DNA of 64,000 nucleotides. Source: Streptomyces sp. V4I2. GTDB lineage: Bacteria > Actinomycetota > Actinomycetes > Streptomycetales > Streptomycetaceae. The number at the start of each line of letters is the position of its first letter. The first letter of the stretch is position 1. Below, piece after piece: positions 19,103 through 27,789 of this stretch. The position numbers were made by a program, and so were the translations under genes. The notes under the pieces were generated by a model. It saw only the letters and a program-made list of their open reading frames with translations. It was not told the DNA's origin and searched no databases. The stretch is taken from the NCBI RefSeq assembly GCF_030817655.1, contig NZ_JAUSZM010000003.1, positions 7,254,001 through 7,318,000 on the forward strand, given 5' to 3'.

Positions 19103-19670
19103 GTTCGCCGCCCGGCACCCACAGGACGTCTCCCACGTCCTTGTTCGCGGTCCGCGCCAGGATGAACAGGAGGTCGGACAGCCGGTTGAGGTAGGTCGCG
19201 GTGAGGGGGTTCATCACCTCGCCGTGTACTTCCATCGCCGCCCAGGTCGACCGTTCGGCCCGGCGTACGACCGTGCAGGCCTGGTGGAGGAGGGCCGCGC
19301 CCGGGGTTCCCCCCGGCAGGATGAAGGAGCGGAGCTTCTCCAGCTGTTCGTTGAAGCGGTCGCAGTCCGCCTCCAGCTTGTCGATGTAGAACTGCTCCAC
19401 CCGCAGGGGCGGGAACTCGGGGTTCTCGACCACCGGCGTCGACAGGTCCGCACCCACGTCGAACAGATCGTTCTGGACGCGGGTGAGGACCGTGACGATC
19501 TCCTCGGCCAGGTTGCCCAGCGCGATCGCCGTTCCGACCACCGCGTTCGCCTCGTTGGCGTCCGCGTACGCGGAGATCCGCGGGTCGGTCTTGGCGACCC
19601 TGCTCATGTCGCCGAGGGCGGTGGTGCCCTTGTCGCCGGTCCTGGTGTAGATGCGCGTCAGCTTGACCAT
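19098..19670 (-). CDS. PduO-type cob(I)alamin adenosyltransferase
   Basis: Makes adenosylcobalamin from cob(I)alamin and ATP. It is 190 aa, a single PduO-like four-helix domain: the ATP-binding start KLTRIYTRTGDKGTTALGD, the RRAERS helix, and NRLSDLLFILAR near the C-terminus. The product can supply the AdoCbl-dependent isobutyryl-CoA mutase encoded further right. ATG 19670 is the only reasonable start, with a weak ribosome-binding site. The last codons (VPGGER) are the source of the downstream tandem repeats. Confidence 0.92.
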   Translation of the reverse strand: MVKLTRIYTRTGDKGTTALGDMSRVAKTDPRISAYADANEANAVVGTAIALGNLAEEIVTVLTRVQNDLFDVGADLSTPVVENPEFPPLRVEQFYIDKLEADCDRFNEQLEKLRSFILPGGTPGAALLHQACTVVRRAERSTWAAMEVHGEVMNPLTATYLNRLSDLLFILARTANKDVGDVLWVPGGER

Positions 19671-19683
19671 GAGGTCAGAGTAG

Positions 19684-20433
19684 TTACGCGCCCGACGTCC
19701 GGAAGACCCGTGTGCCCACCGTCACGGACAGCGCGACGAGGCCGACGGCCACCAGGACGCCGTACAGCATGGCCGTCGAGGTGTACGAGCCGACGTACGC
19801 GTCCCGCACCGCGTCCACCAGATAGCGGAACGGCATGAAGTGCGAGAGGACGTCCAGCCAGCCCGGAGCCAGCGTCATCGGCAGCATCAGGCCGGACAGC
19901 AGCATGGACGGCATGCTCACGGCGTTGATCAAGGGGCCGAACTCCCCCGGGGTGCGGACCCTCATCGCCAGCGCGTACGACAGCGAGCCCAGGGAGACCG
20001 TCAGCAGCGCGACGAACGCGAAGCCGATCAGTACGCCGGCCAGGGGCGCGCGCAGGCCCATCACCACTGCGGCCAGCACCAGCAGCACCGCCTGGAAGAC
20101 GAACACCGTGGCGTCGCGCAGCACGCGGCCCAGGAGGAGGGCCAGGCGGCTGACGGGCGTGACCCGCATGCGTTCGACCACGCCCTGGCCGTTCTCGATG
20201 ATGACCGAGAAGCCCGCGAACGACGCCCCGAACAAGCCGAGTTGGAGCAGCAGCCCGGGAACCAGCAGCTGCCAGGAGCTGCCGCGCTCGCCCAACGGCA
20301 GACCGGTCAGCAGCGGGCCGAAGAACACCAGGTACAGCAGCGGCATCAGCACGCCGAAGAGCAGCGCGAAGCGGGAGCGGAGGGACTGGCGGAGGTAGCG
20401 GCCGTAGATGAGGGCCGTGTCGTGGAGCAGCAT
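19684..20433 (-). CDS. ABC-2 type transporter permease (DrrB-like)
   Basis: A 249-aa permease with six predicted helices; the ENGQGVVERMRVTPVSR segment in the first cytoplasmic loop is typical of the DrrB/ABC-2 drug exporter family. It is encoded 30 nt after its ATPase partner and ends 13 nt before the adenosyltransferase start. A probable AGGA ribosome-binding site lies within a short 16-bp duplication. Substrate unknown; a divergent TetR regulator suggests drug- or metabolite-induced export. Confidence 0.88.
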   Translation of the reverse strand: MLLHDTALIYGRYLRQSLRSRFALLFGVLMPLLYLVFFGPLLTGLPLGERGSSWQLLVPGLLLQLGLFGASFAGFSVIIENGQGVVERMRVTPVSRLALLLGRVLRDATVFVFQAVLLVLAAVVMGLRAPLAGVLIGFAFVALLTVSLGSLSYALAMRVRTPGEFGPLINAVSMPSMLLSGLMLPMTLAPGWLDVLSHFMPFRYLVDAVRDAYVGSYTSTAMLYGVLVAVGLVALSVTVGTRVFRTSGA

Positions 20434-20439
20434 CTCTTG

Positions 20440-20473
20440 GGATTCCTATACGGCTGGGGATTCTTATACGGCT
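20440..20473. repeat. short tandem duplication between the ABC genes
   Basis: GGATTCCTATACGGCT at 20440-20455 and GGATTCTTATACGGCT at 20458-20473, 16 bp with one mismatch. One copy holds the stop of the ATPase gene and the other the probable ribosome-binding site of the permease gene. Confidence 0.7.
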
Positions 20474-21246
20474 ACGGGGGCGGCGTCGGCCGAGGCGGGA
20501 CCGCGGCCGGTGATCGCGAGGAACGTGTCCTGCAGGGACGCGTCGATCGAGCCGCCGTACCGCAGCTTCAGCGCGCTCGGGGTGCCCTCCGCCACGACCA
20601 CGCCCTGGTCGACGACGACCAGGCGGTCGGAGAGGGCGTCGGCCTCGTCGAGGTAGTGGGTGGTCAGGAAGACGGTCGTGCCGTGCTCGTCGCGCAGTCG
20701 GCGGACCAGGTCCCACAGGTCGGCGCGGCTGCCGGGGTCGAGGCCCGTCGTCGGCTCGTCGAGGAAGAGGACCTTGGGGCGGTGGGTGAGCGCCATGGCG
20801 ATGTCCAGGCGCCTGCGCTGCCCGCCGGAGAGCGCGCCGGCCTTGCGGTCGAGGAGATCGGTCAGGTCCAGATCGCGAGCCAACTCCTCCGTGCGTCCCG
20901 CGGCCTGATCCTTCGTCAGGCGGTAGAGGCGCCCCTGGGTGACCAGTTCCTCCCGCACGCTGATCTGCGGGTCGACGCCGCCCGACTGCGCCACATAACC
21001 GCACGCCCGCCGCACTCCGCCCGGGTCGGTCGCCAGATCGCAGCCGGCGACCGTGGCCACGCCGCCGGTGGGGGCCAACAGGGTGGTCAGCATGCGCAGG
21101 GTCGTGGTCTTCCCGGCGCCGTTCGGGCCCAGGAAGCCGAGGATCTCCCCTTCGCGGACGGTCAGGTCCACGCCGCGCACGGCCTCCACCGGGCCGAGTT
21201 TCGTCTGGAAGGTACGGGCCAGACCGGCCGTACTGATGATTGCCAT
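20464..21246 (-). CDS. ABC transporter ATP-binding protein (DrrA-like)
   Basis: A 260-aa cytoplasmic ATPase driving the adjacent permease. Walker A is GPNGAGKT at residues 40-47, the signature LSGGQRRRLDIA is near residue 138, Walker B is VLFLDEPTTGLDP, and the switch histidine is in TTHYLDEAD. The C-terminal extension past Walker B is typical of daunorubicin-resistance-type ATPases. First gene of the pair, divergent from the TetR gene, with a strong inverted repeat between the two starts. Confidence 0.92.
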   Translation of the reverse strand: MAIISTAGLARTFQTKLGPVEAVRGVDLTVREGEILGFLGPNGAGKTTTLRMLTTLLAPTGGVATVAGCDLATDPGGVRRACGYVAQSGGVDPQISVREELVTQGRLYRLTKDQAAGRTEELARDLDLTDLLDRKAGALSGGQRRRLDIAMALTHRPKVLFLDEPTTGLDPGSRADLWDLVRRLRDEHGTTVFLTTHYLDEADALSDRLVVVDQGVVVAEGTPSALKLRYGGSIDASLQDTFLAITGRGPASADAAPVAV

Positions 21247-21264
21247 GACCCCAGAAAAACAGAG

Positions 21265-21301
21265 TCCCTTAAATTTTGCAACGGCCCCAAAATTTGAGGG
21301 A
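21265..21301. promoter_or_regulatory. operator-like inverted repeat between tetR and the ABC operon
   Basis: TCCCTTAAATTTT - 11 nt - AAAATTTGAGGGA matches at 12 of 13 positions. It is strikingly AT-rich for this genome and sits between the two divergent start codons, 19 nt from the ATPase ATG and 26 nt from the tetR ATG. It is the obvious binding site for the adjacent TetR protein, by inference. Confidence 0.75.
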
Positions 21302-21326
21302 GCCCAAGAACGGTTAGGATCCGGGC

Positions 21327-21968
21327 ATGGCAGAGGGACTCAGGGAGCGGAAGAAGCGCGAGACCAGGCAACGCATCTCGGACATCGCGACGGGGCTGTT
21401 CCTGGAGCACGGCTTCATGACGGTGACCATCGCGGACGTGGCCGAGGCGGCCGACGTCTCCGTGAACACCGTCTACAACTACTTCCCGACCAAGGAAGAT
21501 CTCTTCCTCGATCGCAGCAAGGGCGTCGTCGGCCGGCTCTCGCGCTGGGTGCGCGCCCGTGACGTGGGCGAGTCGGCGGCCGCGGCCGTGTTGCGGGAAC
21601 TGCGCGACGAGGTCGAGGCGGTCTCGCCCCGGGTCGGCCTGATGGAGGGCTACGAACGGTTCATGCGGGTCATCCACGACTCGCCCCCGCTCCGTTCCCG
21701 GCTCTGGAGCATCCAGCAGGAGGTCCAGGAGAACCTGGAGGCGACCCTGCGCGAGGAGACGGGCGCCGCAACCGACGACCCGATCCCCACCCTGATGGCC
21801 GGTCAGATCAACTGGGTCCATCACACGGTCATGGGTGTCATCGGCCGCGAGATGGTCGCCGGGCGCAATCCGGACGAAGTGTCACGAGAGGTGCTCGTGC
21901 TTCTCGACCACATGGAGGAGCTGTTGAGCGAGAAGGTGCTCAACTACGCCGTCCGGGGCGAGCGCTGA
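21327..21968 (+). CDS. TetR-family regulator of the adjacent ABC exporter
   Basis: A 213-aa repressor. The N-terminal HTH reads TRQRISDIATGLFLEHGF then TIADVAEAADVSVNTVYNYFPTKEDLF, and the rest is the helical ligand and dimerisation domain. It is divergent from the ABC ATPase gene with a shared operator-like palindrome, so autoregulation and control of the transporter are likely. AGGATCC precedes ATG 21327. Confidence 0.88.
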   Translation: MAEGLRERKKRETRQRISDIATGLFLEHGFMTVTIADVAEAADVSVNTVYNYFPTKEDLFLDRSKGVVGRLSRWVRARDVGESAAAAVLRELRDEVEAVSPRVGLMEGYERFMRVIHDSPPLRSRLWSIQQEVQENLEATLREETGAATDDPIPTLMAGQINWVHHTVMGVIGREMVAGRNPDEVSREVLVLLDHMEELLSEKVLNYAVRGER

Positions 21969-22112
21969 GCCGGGCCGGTGTGATGTCCGTCAGATGAGAC
22001 GTGACGCGCATTACTTACCGGTCACACAGCCCCTCACCTTCGCTATGGTCCGCCGGAGAGGCAATTTGAACAGCGTGTGAGCGCTTGTGTGCAGTCAAAG
22101 GGGAGTCGCACA

Positions 22113-22961
22113 GTGGCACGGAAGCTTGCCGTCATCGGCGCCGGCCTGATGGGTTCCGGGATCGCCCAGGTCTCCGCGCAGGCGGGCTGGGACGTCGTCC
22201 TGCGCGATGTCACCGACGAGGCACTCAAACGCGGCACCGACGGCATCAAGGCTTCGTACGACAAGTTCGTGAGCAAGGGCAGGCTCGAGGCGCACGACGC
22301 CGACGCCGCCCTCGCCCGGATCACCGCGACCACCGACCTGGACGCCGTCGCCGACGCCGACATCGTCGTCGAGGCCGTCTTCGAGAAGCTCGAAGTCAAG
22401 CACGAGATCTTCCGTGCCCTCGACAAGATCGTCCGCGACGACGCCGTCCTCGCCTCCAACACCTCCGCCATCCCGATCACCAAGATCGCGGCCGGTACGG
22501 AGCGCCCGGAGCGGGTCGTCGGCACGCACTTCTTTTCACCGGTCCCGATGATGCAGCTGTGCGAGCTGGTGCGCGGCTACAAGACGAGCGACGAGACCCT
22601 CGCCACCGCGCGGGAGTTCGCCGAGTCCGTCGGCAAGACGTGCATCGTCGTCAACCGGGACGTGGCCGGGTTCGTGACGACCCGTCTCATCTCGGCGCTC
22701 GTCGTCGAGGCCGCCAAGCTGTACGAGTCGGGCGTGGCCACCGCCGAGGACATCGACCTCGCCTGCAAGCTGGGCTTCGGCCACGCCATGGGACCGCTCG
22801 CCACGGCGGACCTCACCGGCGTCGACATCCTCCTGCACGCCACCAGCAACATCTACACCGAATCCCAGGACGAGAAGTTCGCCCCACCAGAGCTGATGCG
22901 CCGGATGGTTGACGCCGGTGACATCGGGCGCAAGAGCGGGCAGGGCTTCTACAAGCACTGA
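22113..22961 (+). CDS. 3-hydroxybutyryl-CoA dehydrogenase
   Basis: NAD(P)-dependent oxidoreductase of short-chain 3-hydroxyacyl-CoA, 282 aa. The N-terminal Rossmann loop is VIGAGLMGSGIA (glycines 9, 11, 14). The catalytic histidine is H139 in VGTHFFSPVPMMQLCE, with the downstream NRDVAGFVTTRL helix of the C-terminal dimerisation domain. GTG 22113 is chosen because AGGGGAG lies seven bases upstream and the product starts directly at the nucleotide-binding strand; longer frames add an unrelated leader. Likely roles are butyryl-CoA or ethylmalonyl-CoA-type metabolism feeding the acyl-CoA genes elsewhere in the window. Confidence 0.9.
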   Translation: MARKLAVIGAGLMGSGIAQVSAQAGWDVVLRDVTDEALKRGTDGIKASYDKFVSKGRLEAHDADAALARITATTDLDAVADADIVVEAVFEKLEVKHEIFRALDKIVRDDAVLASNTSAIPITKIAAGTERPERVVGTHFFSPVPMMQLCELVRGYKTSDETLATAREFAESVGKTCIVVNRDVAGFVTTRLISALVVEAAKLYESGVATAEDIDLACKLGFGHAMGPLATADLTGVDILLHATSNIYTESQDEKFAPPELMRRMVDAGDIGRKSGQGFYKH

Positions 22962-22969
22962 AACCGCAC

Positions 22970-22998
22970 ATGCCCCTGGGGCATCACACCCATGGGTG
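22970..22998. repeat. two adjacent short palindromes after the dehydrogenase gene
   Basis: ATGCCCC-T-GGGGCAT (22970-22984) and the perfect palindrome CACCCATGGGTG (22987-22998). They lie between the dehydrogenase stop and the STAS gene and may be operators or part of a termination region. Confidence 0.55.
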
Positions 22999-23025
22999 AA
23001 TTCGGTATCGGTTCGCTTACAAACG

Positions 23026-23060
23026 GCAACCTCTGACCGCCCAACGCAGTCAGAGGTTGC
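23026..23060 (+). terminator. perfect hairpin between the dehydrogenase and STAS genes
   Basis: GCAACCTCTGAC - 11 nt - GTCAGAGGTTGC, a 12-bp stem with no mismatch and no T-run. It is a terminator of the dehydrogenase gene or a structured 5' leader of the STAS gene, which begins 52 nt later. Confidence 0.6.
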
Positions 23061-23112
23061 ATCACCGGCCTTTCACTTCCGCGGAGCACAAGACGACGCA
23101 CGGGGAGCGCAT

Positions 23113-23436
23113 ATGTACATCAGGGGCGACCACGCCGAGCTGGTCGTCGGGGGCCGCCTCGACGTCCGCAGCGCGGCGGACGCCCGTACGGTCCTGCACA
23201 CGGCCGTCGACGACGGAGTCGGCGATCTCGTGCTGGACCTGTCCGAGCTGGACTCCTGGGACGCCACCGGCCTCGGGGTGATCATGGGGGTACACCGGCG
23301 CGCCGGCCGCTGCGGGCGACGGCTCGTGCTGCGCGGCGTACCGCTGCAGATGCAGCGCCTGCTGGTCGCCACCAGACTGCACCGGATCCTCGCCATCGAG
23401 GGCGGCATCGGGATGGAGGCACTGCCCCGGGTGTGA
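23113..23436 (+). CDS. STAS-domain protein, anti-sigma factor antagonist type
   Basis: 107 aa, a single STAS domain of the SpoIIAA/RsbV class. The core LVLDLSELDSWDATGLGVIMGVHRR aligns with the phosphorylation loop of SpoIIAA; the phospho-site position is T52 (D-A-T-G) instead of Ser. Such proteins release a sigma factor by binding a kinase/anti-sigma partner. No anti-sigma factor or sigma gene is adjacent, so the partner is elsewhere. ATG 23113 follows GGGGAG at five bases. Confidence 0.85.
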   Translation: MYIRGDHAELVVGGRLDVRSAADARTVLHTAVDDGVGDLVLDLSELDSWDATGLGVIMGVHRRAGRCGRRLVLRGVPLQMQRLLVATRLHRILAIEGGIGMEALPRV

Positions 23437-23579
23437 CGCCCGGTACCGATGGGGCCAGGCGGCCGGACGTTCCGGCTGCGAACCACACGACGCGCGCAAT
23501 CCTCACGAGACTGTGACGTCTCGGACGGCGCGGGACCCCGGGCTGTCGTAGATACTGTGCGAAGGTTTAGGGTTCGGTC

Positions 23580-23607
23580 GCCCGCTGCTGATTTCCCTCT
23601 AGCGGGC
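23580..23607 (+). terminator. possible hairpin upstream of the large ATPase gene
   Basis: GCCCGCT - 14 nt - AGCGGGC in the 255-nt gap after the STAS gene. Weak evidence; it could be a terminator or a leader structure. Nothing else recognisable is in this gap. Confidence 0.35.
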
Positions 23608-23691
23608 CCGGACCAGAAGCGACAGCGCGGTGTGCAACAGGCCGGGAGGGGCCGGATCTGGCACACGACGCTTTTGGGGGGCTTGAAACCT

Positions 23692-26287
23692 ATGGACCCG
23701 AACAGCCGGGAGCCCGAGGAGTACGGCCACGACGGTGACGCCCATGCGTCCGGCCGACGTCCGCCGAGGGATCCCCTCGCATCCGATTTCGCACAGCACA
23801 CGCCCGCACTCGCCCGCACCGTGCAGCTCGTCGCGGGCGACTACCTGCTCACCGTCAACCCCGTCGACGGCAGCGAGATAGAGGCCTGCCCGCCGGGCGA
23901 GCGCCCCGACCGTCCCGAGAAGCTCGGTCCGGCCGAACGCGCCGAGGTCGCCCGCGCGGCCGGGCCGCCGGTCCCGCCCGGACCGGCCCAGCCCGAGCTG
24001 CCGCTCCTGGCCCGCCAGGACGAGCGCGAGCGGCTGGTACGGCTGCTCGCCCGCGGCCGCTCCGTACGCCTCACCGGCCCGGCCGGCTCCGGCCGCACCA
24101 GCCTCCTCGACGTGGTCGCCGAGGACTGCGCAGACCTCGCCCCCGATGGCGTCGTCCGCCTCAGCGGCTTCCACCGCACGTCGAGCGACCTGCTCCACGA
24201 CCTCTTCTACGCCGTCCACAACGCGCCCCTGCACCGCCCGGACCGGGACGAACTGCTCTCCTACGTCCGTGAGATCGGCGCGGTCGTCGTCCTCGACGAC
24301 GTCGAGTTCGGCGGCGCCGCCCTGGACGAGCTGCTGGACGCCACGCCCGAGTGCGCCTTCCTGGTCGCGGCCACGCCCGACGTGCCCGCCCCGTCCGCCG
24401 ACTCCGCGCTCGAAGAGGTCTTCCTCGGCGGCCTGGAGCGCGCCGACGGCGTGGAGCTCCTGGAGCGTGCCGTCGGCCGCGTCCTCAGCGGAGGAGGAGG
24501 CCAACTGGGCCGGAGACCTCTGGTTCGAGTCCGAGGGCCTGCCGTTGCGGTTCGTGCAGGCCGGGGCACTGCTGCGGCAGCGCGAGCGGCTGCGGGCCGG
24601 AGCCGGTGCCGTCGACGAGTTCGGCGTCTTCGCGGACGCCACACCGGTCGACGCACCGTTCGACGCGCCCTTCGACACCTCCTCGGACTCGTCCACCGAC
24701 CCGGACGAGCGCGAGCACGTACCCCTGCCCGCGCTCGGCGAGGCCGCCGCGCCCGCCCCGCTGCTCGCCGCCCGGCTCAGCGAATCGGCGCGCGCCACCC
24801 TGCGGTTCGCCGTGGCGCTCGGCGGCGAGGTGCCGCACCAGGCGCACCTGCCCGCCCTCGTCGGCGACACCCACGCGGACGCCGCCCTCGGTGAACTGGC
24901 CTCCTGCGGCCTGGTCTCCCCGGTCGGCGCCCGCTACCGCCTCGCCGCCGGTGTCCAGGCCCAGCTGGAGGCCGCCGGGTACGGCGACGACATCGAGGCC
25001 CAGGCCCGCACCGCCGCCCAGCACTACGCCTGGTGGGCCGGACACCCCTCGGTCACCCCGGAGCGGGTGTGCGCCGAGGCGGACGCCGTGCTCGCCGCCC
25101 TCGGACTGCTCGTGCCGGGGACGACCCCGCCCGCCGAGGACGAGGAGAGCGTCACCGTGCTGCTGGCCCGCACGGCGGCACCGGCATTCGCCGCGGGCGG
25201 GCACTGGAGTGCCTGGGAGCGGGCGCTGCGTTCCGGGGCGGAGGCCTCCGGGCTCGCCGGGGACGTGTCGGAACAGGCCTATTTCCATCACGAGTTGGGC
25301 ATCCTCGCGCTCTGCGGGGGACAGCTCGACCGGGCGCGTGCCGAACTGGAGTCGTCCATCGGCATGCGCGGCGCCCTGGCCGACAAGCGCGGTGCCGTCG
25401 CCGGACGCCGTGCCCTCGCCCTGGTCGCCGACCGCTCGGGCACCGTGCCCGGCCTCGCCGCGATGGCGGGGGAGGAGGTGCCGGACGCCCGGTACGAGGA
25501 GTCGCAGTCGCCTCCCGGCGGCGTCCCGGCGGCGTTCCCGCAGCTTCAGCGGCCCGCGGACAGCTCCACACTGGTCACCTACCAGGCGTCGTCCCCGTCG
25601 TCCTCCGCGCCCCGGTCCAACGGGGCCGCCGGGTCGTCCCCGGCGTCGCACAAGGCCCGGGGCGGCCTCAAGGGCCTCGCCAAGCGCAATCTCGTGGCGG
25701 CCGGGGCGGGCGCGCTCCTCGTGGCCGTGCTCGGCACGGTGGTGACGCTCGGGGCGACCTCCGAGAACGACGCCAACAACCCGTCCGACCAGGTCGGCGT
25801 CAACCCGTCGGCCAGCCAGGGCCTGAACGACGGCAGCCTGGGCGCGGACGTGCCGAAGAACGACGACGGCTCCGGCGACACCGGCCCGGCGACCAGCCGG
25901 CCGACGGACCCGGGCCCCGACGGCACGTACGGCACCTCCGACGACCCGACGCCCACGGAAGCGGCCGAGCCGTCCGACCGGCCGAGCGGGACGCAGGGGT
26001 CGAGCACCGGATCGTCGACGCCGTCCAGGCCGACGACTCCGCCGCCGTCCCCGTCCAAGCCGCCGACGTCGCCTTCGAAGCCGCCGACGACTCCGACGTC
26101 CCCGACACCGACACCGACGACGCCGACACCGACGCCCACGCCCACGACGCCCACGCCCACGACCACCCCGTCGACCTCCGACTCGGCCAGTGGCCCGGCA
26201 TCCTCACCGGTGGAGTCCAGCAGCTCCGCCGGCGCCCCGCAGTCCAGCGAGGCGGGCACGCCGAGCAGCTCGGGGTCGGTGATCTGA
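23692..26287 (+). pseudogene. large P-loop ATPase/TPR-like membrane protein, frameshifted
   Basis: Two reading frames join into one protein of about 865 aa. The first (from ATG 23692) carries a P-loop domain: Walker A-like GPAGSGRTSLLDVV with Arg in place of the usual Lys, and Walker B AVVVLDDVEFGG. It runs out of coding character after GRVLS near 24489. The next frame continues immediately with AEEEANWAGDLWFESEGLPL, then helical repeats, a membrane helix (NLVAAGAGALLVAVLGTVVTLGA) and a Ser/Thr/Pro-rich extracellular tail. Adding back two bases, for example TC in GTCCTC(TC)AGCGGAG, restores one frame. The gene is either truly broken or carries a sequencing error. Function unknown; a membrane-anchored STAND-like regulator is possible. 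Confidence 0.75.
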
Positions 26288-26325
26288 CGCCGTACAGGCA
26301 CAGACACAGGCACACGCACAGCGCG

Positions 26326-26361
26326 GAAGGGCCCGGTCCGAGGAAACGGACCGGGCCCTTC
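26326..26361. terminator. bidirectional terminator between the large ATPase gene and nucS
   Basis: GAAGGGCCCGGTCCG-AGGAAA-CGGACCGGGCCCTTC: a perfect 15-bp stem with a 6-nt loop between convergent genes. Confidence 0.9.
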
Positions 26362-26381
26362 ACGTCGTAGCGGAATGACGG

Positions 26382-27053
26382 TCAGAACAACCGCAGTTTG
26401 TCGTCCTCGATCCCCCGCAGGGCGTTGTAGTCGAGGATCGTGCAGCCGATGTTGCGGTCCGTGGCGAGGACGCGGGCCTGCGGCTTGATCTCCTGGGCGG
26501 CGAAGACGCCGCGGACCGGGGCGAGATGGGGATCGCGGTTCAACAGATCGAGGTAGCGGGTGAGTTGCTCGACTCCGTCGATCTCGCCGCGCCGCTTGAT
26601 CTCCACCGCGACGGTCTGGCCGGCCGCGTCCCGGCACAGGATGTCGACCGGGCCGATGGCCGTCATGTACTCGCGGCGGATGAGCGTGTAGCCCTCGCCG
26701 AGGGTCTCGATGCGGTCGGCGAGGAGCTCTTGGAGGTGTGCTTCTACGCCGTCCTTGATCAGGCCGGGATCCACGCCCAGTTCGTGCGAGGAGTCGTGGA
26801 GAACTTCCTCCATCGTGATGATGAGCTTCTCGCCCGCCTTGTTGATGACGGTCCAGACGCCTTCCTCCTCGCCGGAACCCTCCTTCAGCGTGCAGGGCGG
26901 CGACATCCAGTTCAGGGGCTTGTAGGCCCGGTCGTCCGCGTGAATCGAGACGCTGCCGTCCGCCTTCACCAGGATGAGACGGGGGGCGGAGGGGAGGTGG
27001 GCGGTGAGCCGGCCGGCGTAGTCGACGGAGCACCGGGCGATGACGAGACGCAT
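26382..27053 (-). CDS. nucS: endonuclease NucS (EndoMS mismatch-specific nuclease)
   Basis: DNA mismatch endonuclease that replaces MutS/MutL repair in actinobacteria. It is 223 aa: an N-terminal beta-rich DNA-binding domain (MRLVIARCSVDYAGRL; LKADDRAYKPLNWM-like region) and a C-terminal PD-(D/E)XK nuclease core, GPVDILCRD then VAVEIKRRGEIDG. ATG 27053 is preferred; an upstream TTG adds three residues without a ribosome-binding site. The 245-nt gap to the next, divergent gene probably holds both promoters; TTAC-CGTA-GTAA there is the only small palindrome I noticed. Confidence 0.93.
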   Translation of the reverse strand: MRLVIARCSVDYAGRLTAHLPSAPRLILVKADGSVSIHADDRAYKPLNWMSPPCTLKEGSGEEEGVWTVINKAGEKLIITMEEVLHDSSHELGVDPGLIKDGVEAHLQELLADRIETLGEGYTLIRREYMTAIGPVDILCRDAAGQTVAVEIKRRGEIDGVEQLTRYLDLLNRDPHLAPVRGVFAAQEIKPQARVLATDRNIGCTILDYNALRGIEDDKLRLF

Positions 27054-27298
27054 GGTCGGCAACGCTACTCGACGGGCCCCAGTGCACGCGATTCGGCCCG
27101 GAACATACCTGTTCGGTTGTGGCCGATTGTGTGCCTAATGAGGTCTCCGCATGTACGCATTCTCCTGGTGCCGTCACCGTCCGTTGCTTACCGTAGTAAA
27201 CGGGAGGTCGCGAGTTGTGTACGCAGCGTGCTCGGTGTCGCGAGCTCCCTTTATCTGTCCGGCAACCCCTGTTGACCGGGGGTGCGAGAGGAGAACCC

Positions 27299-27691
27299 AT
27301 GTCGCTCGACGTCTCACCGGCCCTACTCGAACAGGCCGAGCGAGGCGAGGTCGACGAAGCTGCCTTCGTCGACTGCGTCCGGACCTCCCTGCCCTACGCA
27401 TGGGAGATGATCAGCTCCCTGGTGGCCCAGCTGAAGGTCGACGGCGGAGCGTTCGCCGACAACCAGACGCCCCCGCCGGACGAGCAGGCACGCGGTCAGC
27501 TGCTGCGTGCGCTTGCGAGTGACGCGATACGCGGCGCGCTGCAACGGCACTTCGGGGTACGACTGGCGTTCCAGAACTGCCACCGGGTGGCGGTGTTCCC
27601 GTTGGACTCCTCCGTCGACGAGACGCTGGCCCGCTTCACCTCGGCACGCAACCAGTTGCTGAACCAGTCCCCGGAACTGCGGGACTGCTGA
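27299..27691 (+). CDS. conserved Streptomyces protein, SCO5389-like, function unknown
   Basis: A 130-aa soluble acidic protein without signal peptide or recognised domain. It contains PYAWEMISSLVAQLK and the C-terminal FTSARNQLLNQSPELRDC. I recall the family name SCO5389 family from Streptomyces annotation, without known function. ATG 27299 follows GAGAGGAG by six bases. It is divergent from nucS and convergent with the oxidoreductase gene. Confidence 0.75.
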   Translation: MSLDVSPALLEQAERGEVDEAAFVDCVRTSLPYAWEMISSLVAQLKVDGGAFADNQTPPPDEQARGQLLRALASDAIRGALQRHFGVRLAFQNCHRVAVFPLDSSVDETLARFTSARNQLLNQSPELRDC

Positions 27692-27789
27692 CGCGGTGAG
27701 CCGCTTGCTTGCCGCTCCGTACACGGGAGGTGCATTCGTACCGGGGCGGCAAGCTCCCCGCCGGACAGGCCGGTTGACGACGGCCCGGT

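Noticed and set aside
18799..19122. 107-codon minus-strand frame in the tandem repeats
   Set aside because: It is a read-through of degenerate repeat copies in a shifted frame and does not continue the adenosyltransferase, whose own stop at 19098 is intact.
25579..27300. Long minus-strand frame around nucS
   Set aside because: Different frame from nucS and composed of Arg/Pro/Gly-rich sequence that overlaps the Ser/Thr/Pro tail of the large ATPase gene.
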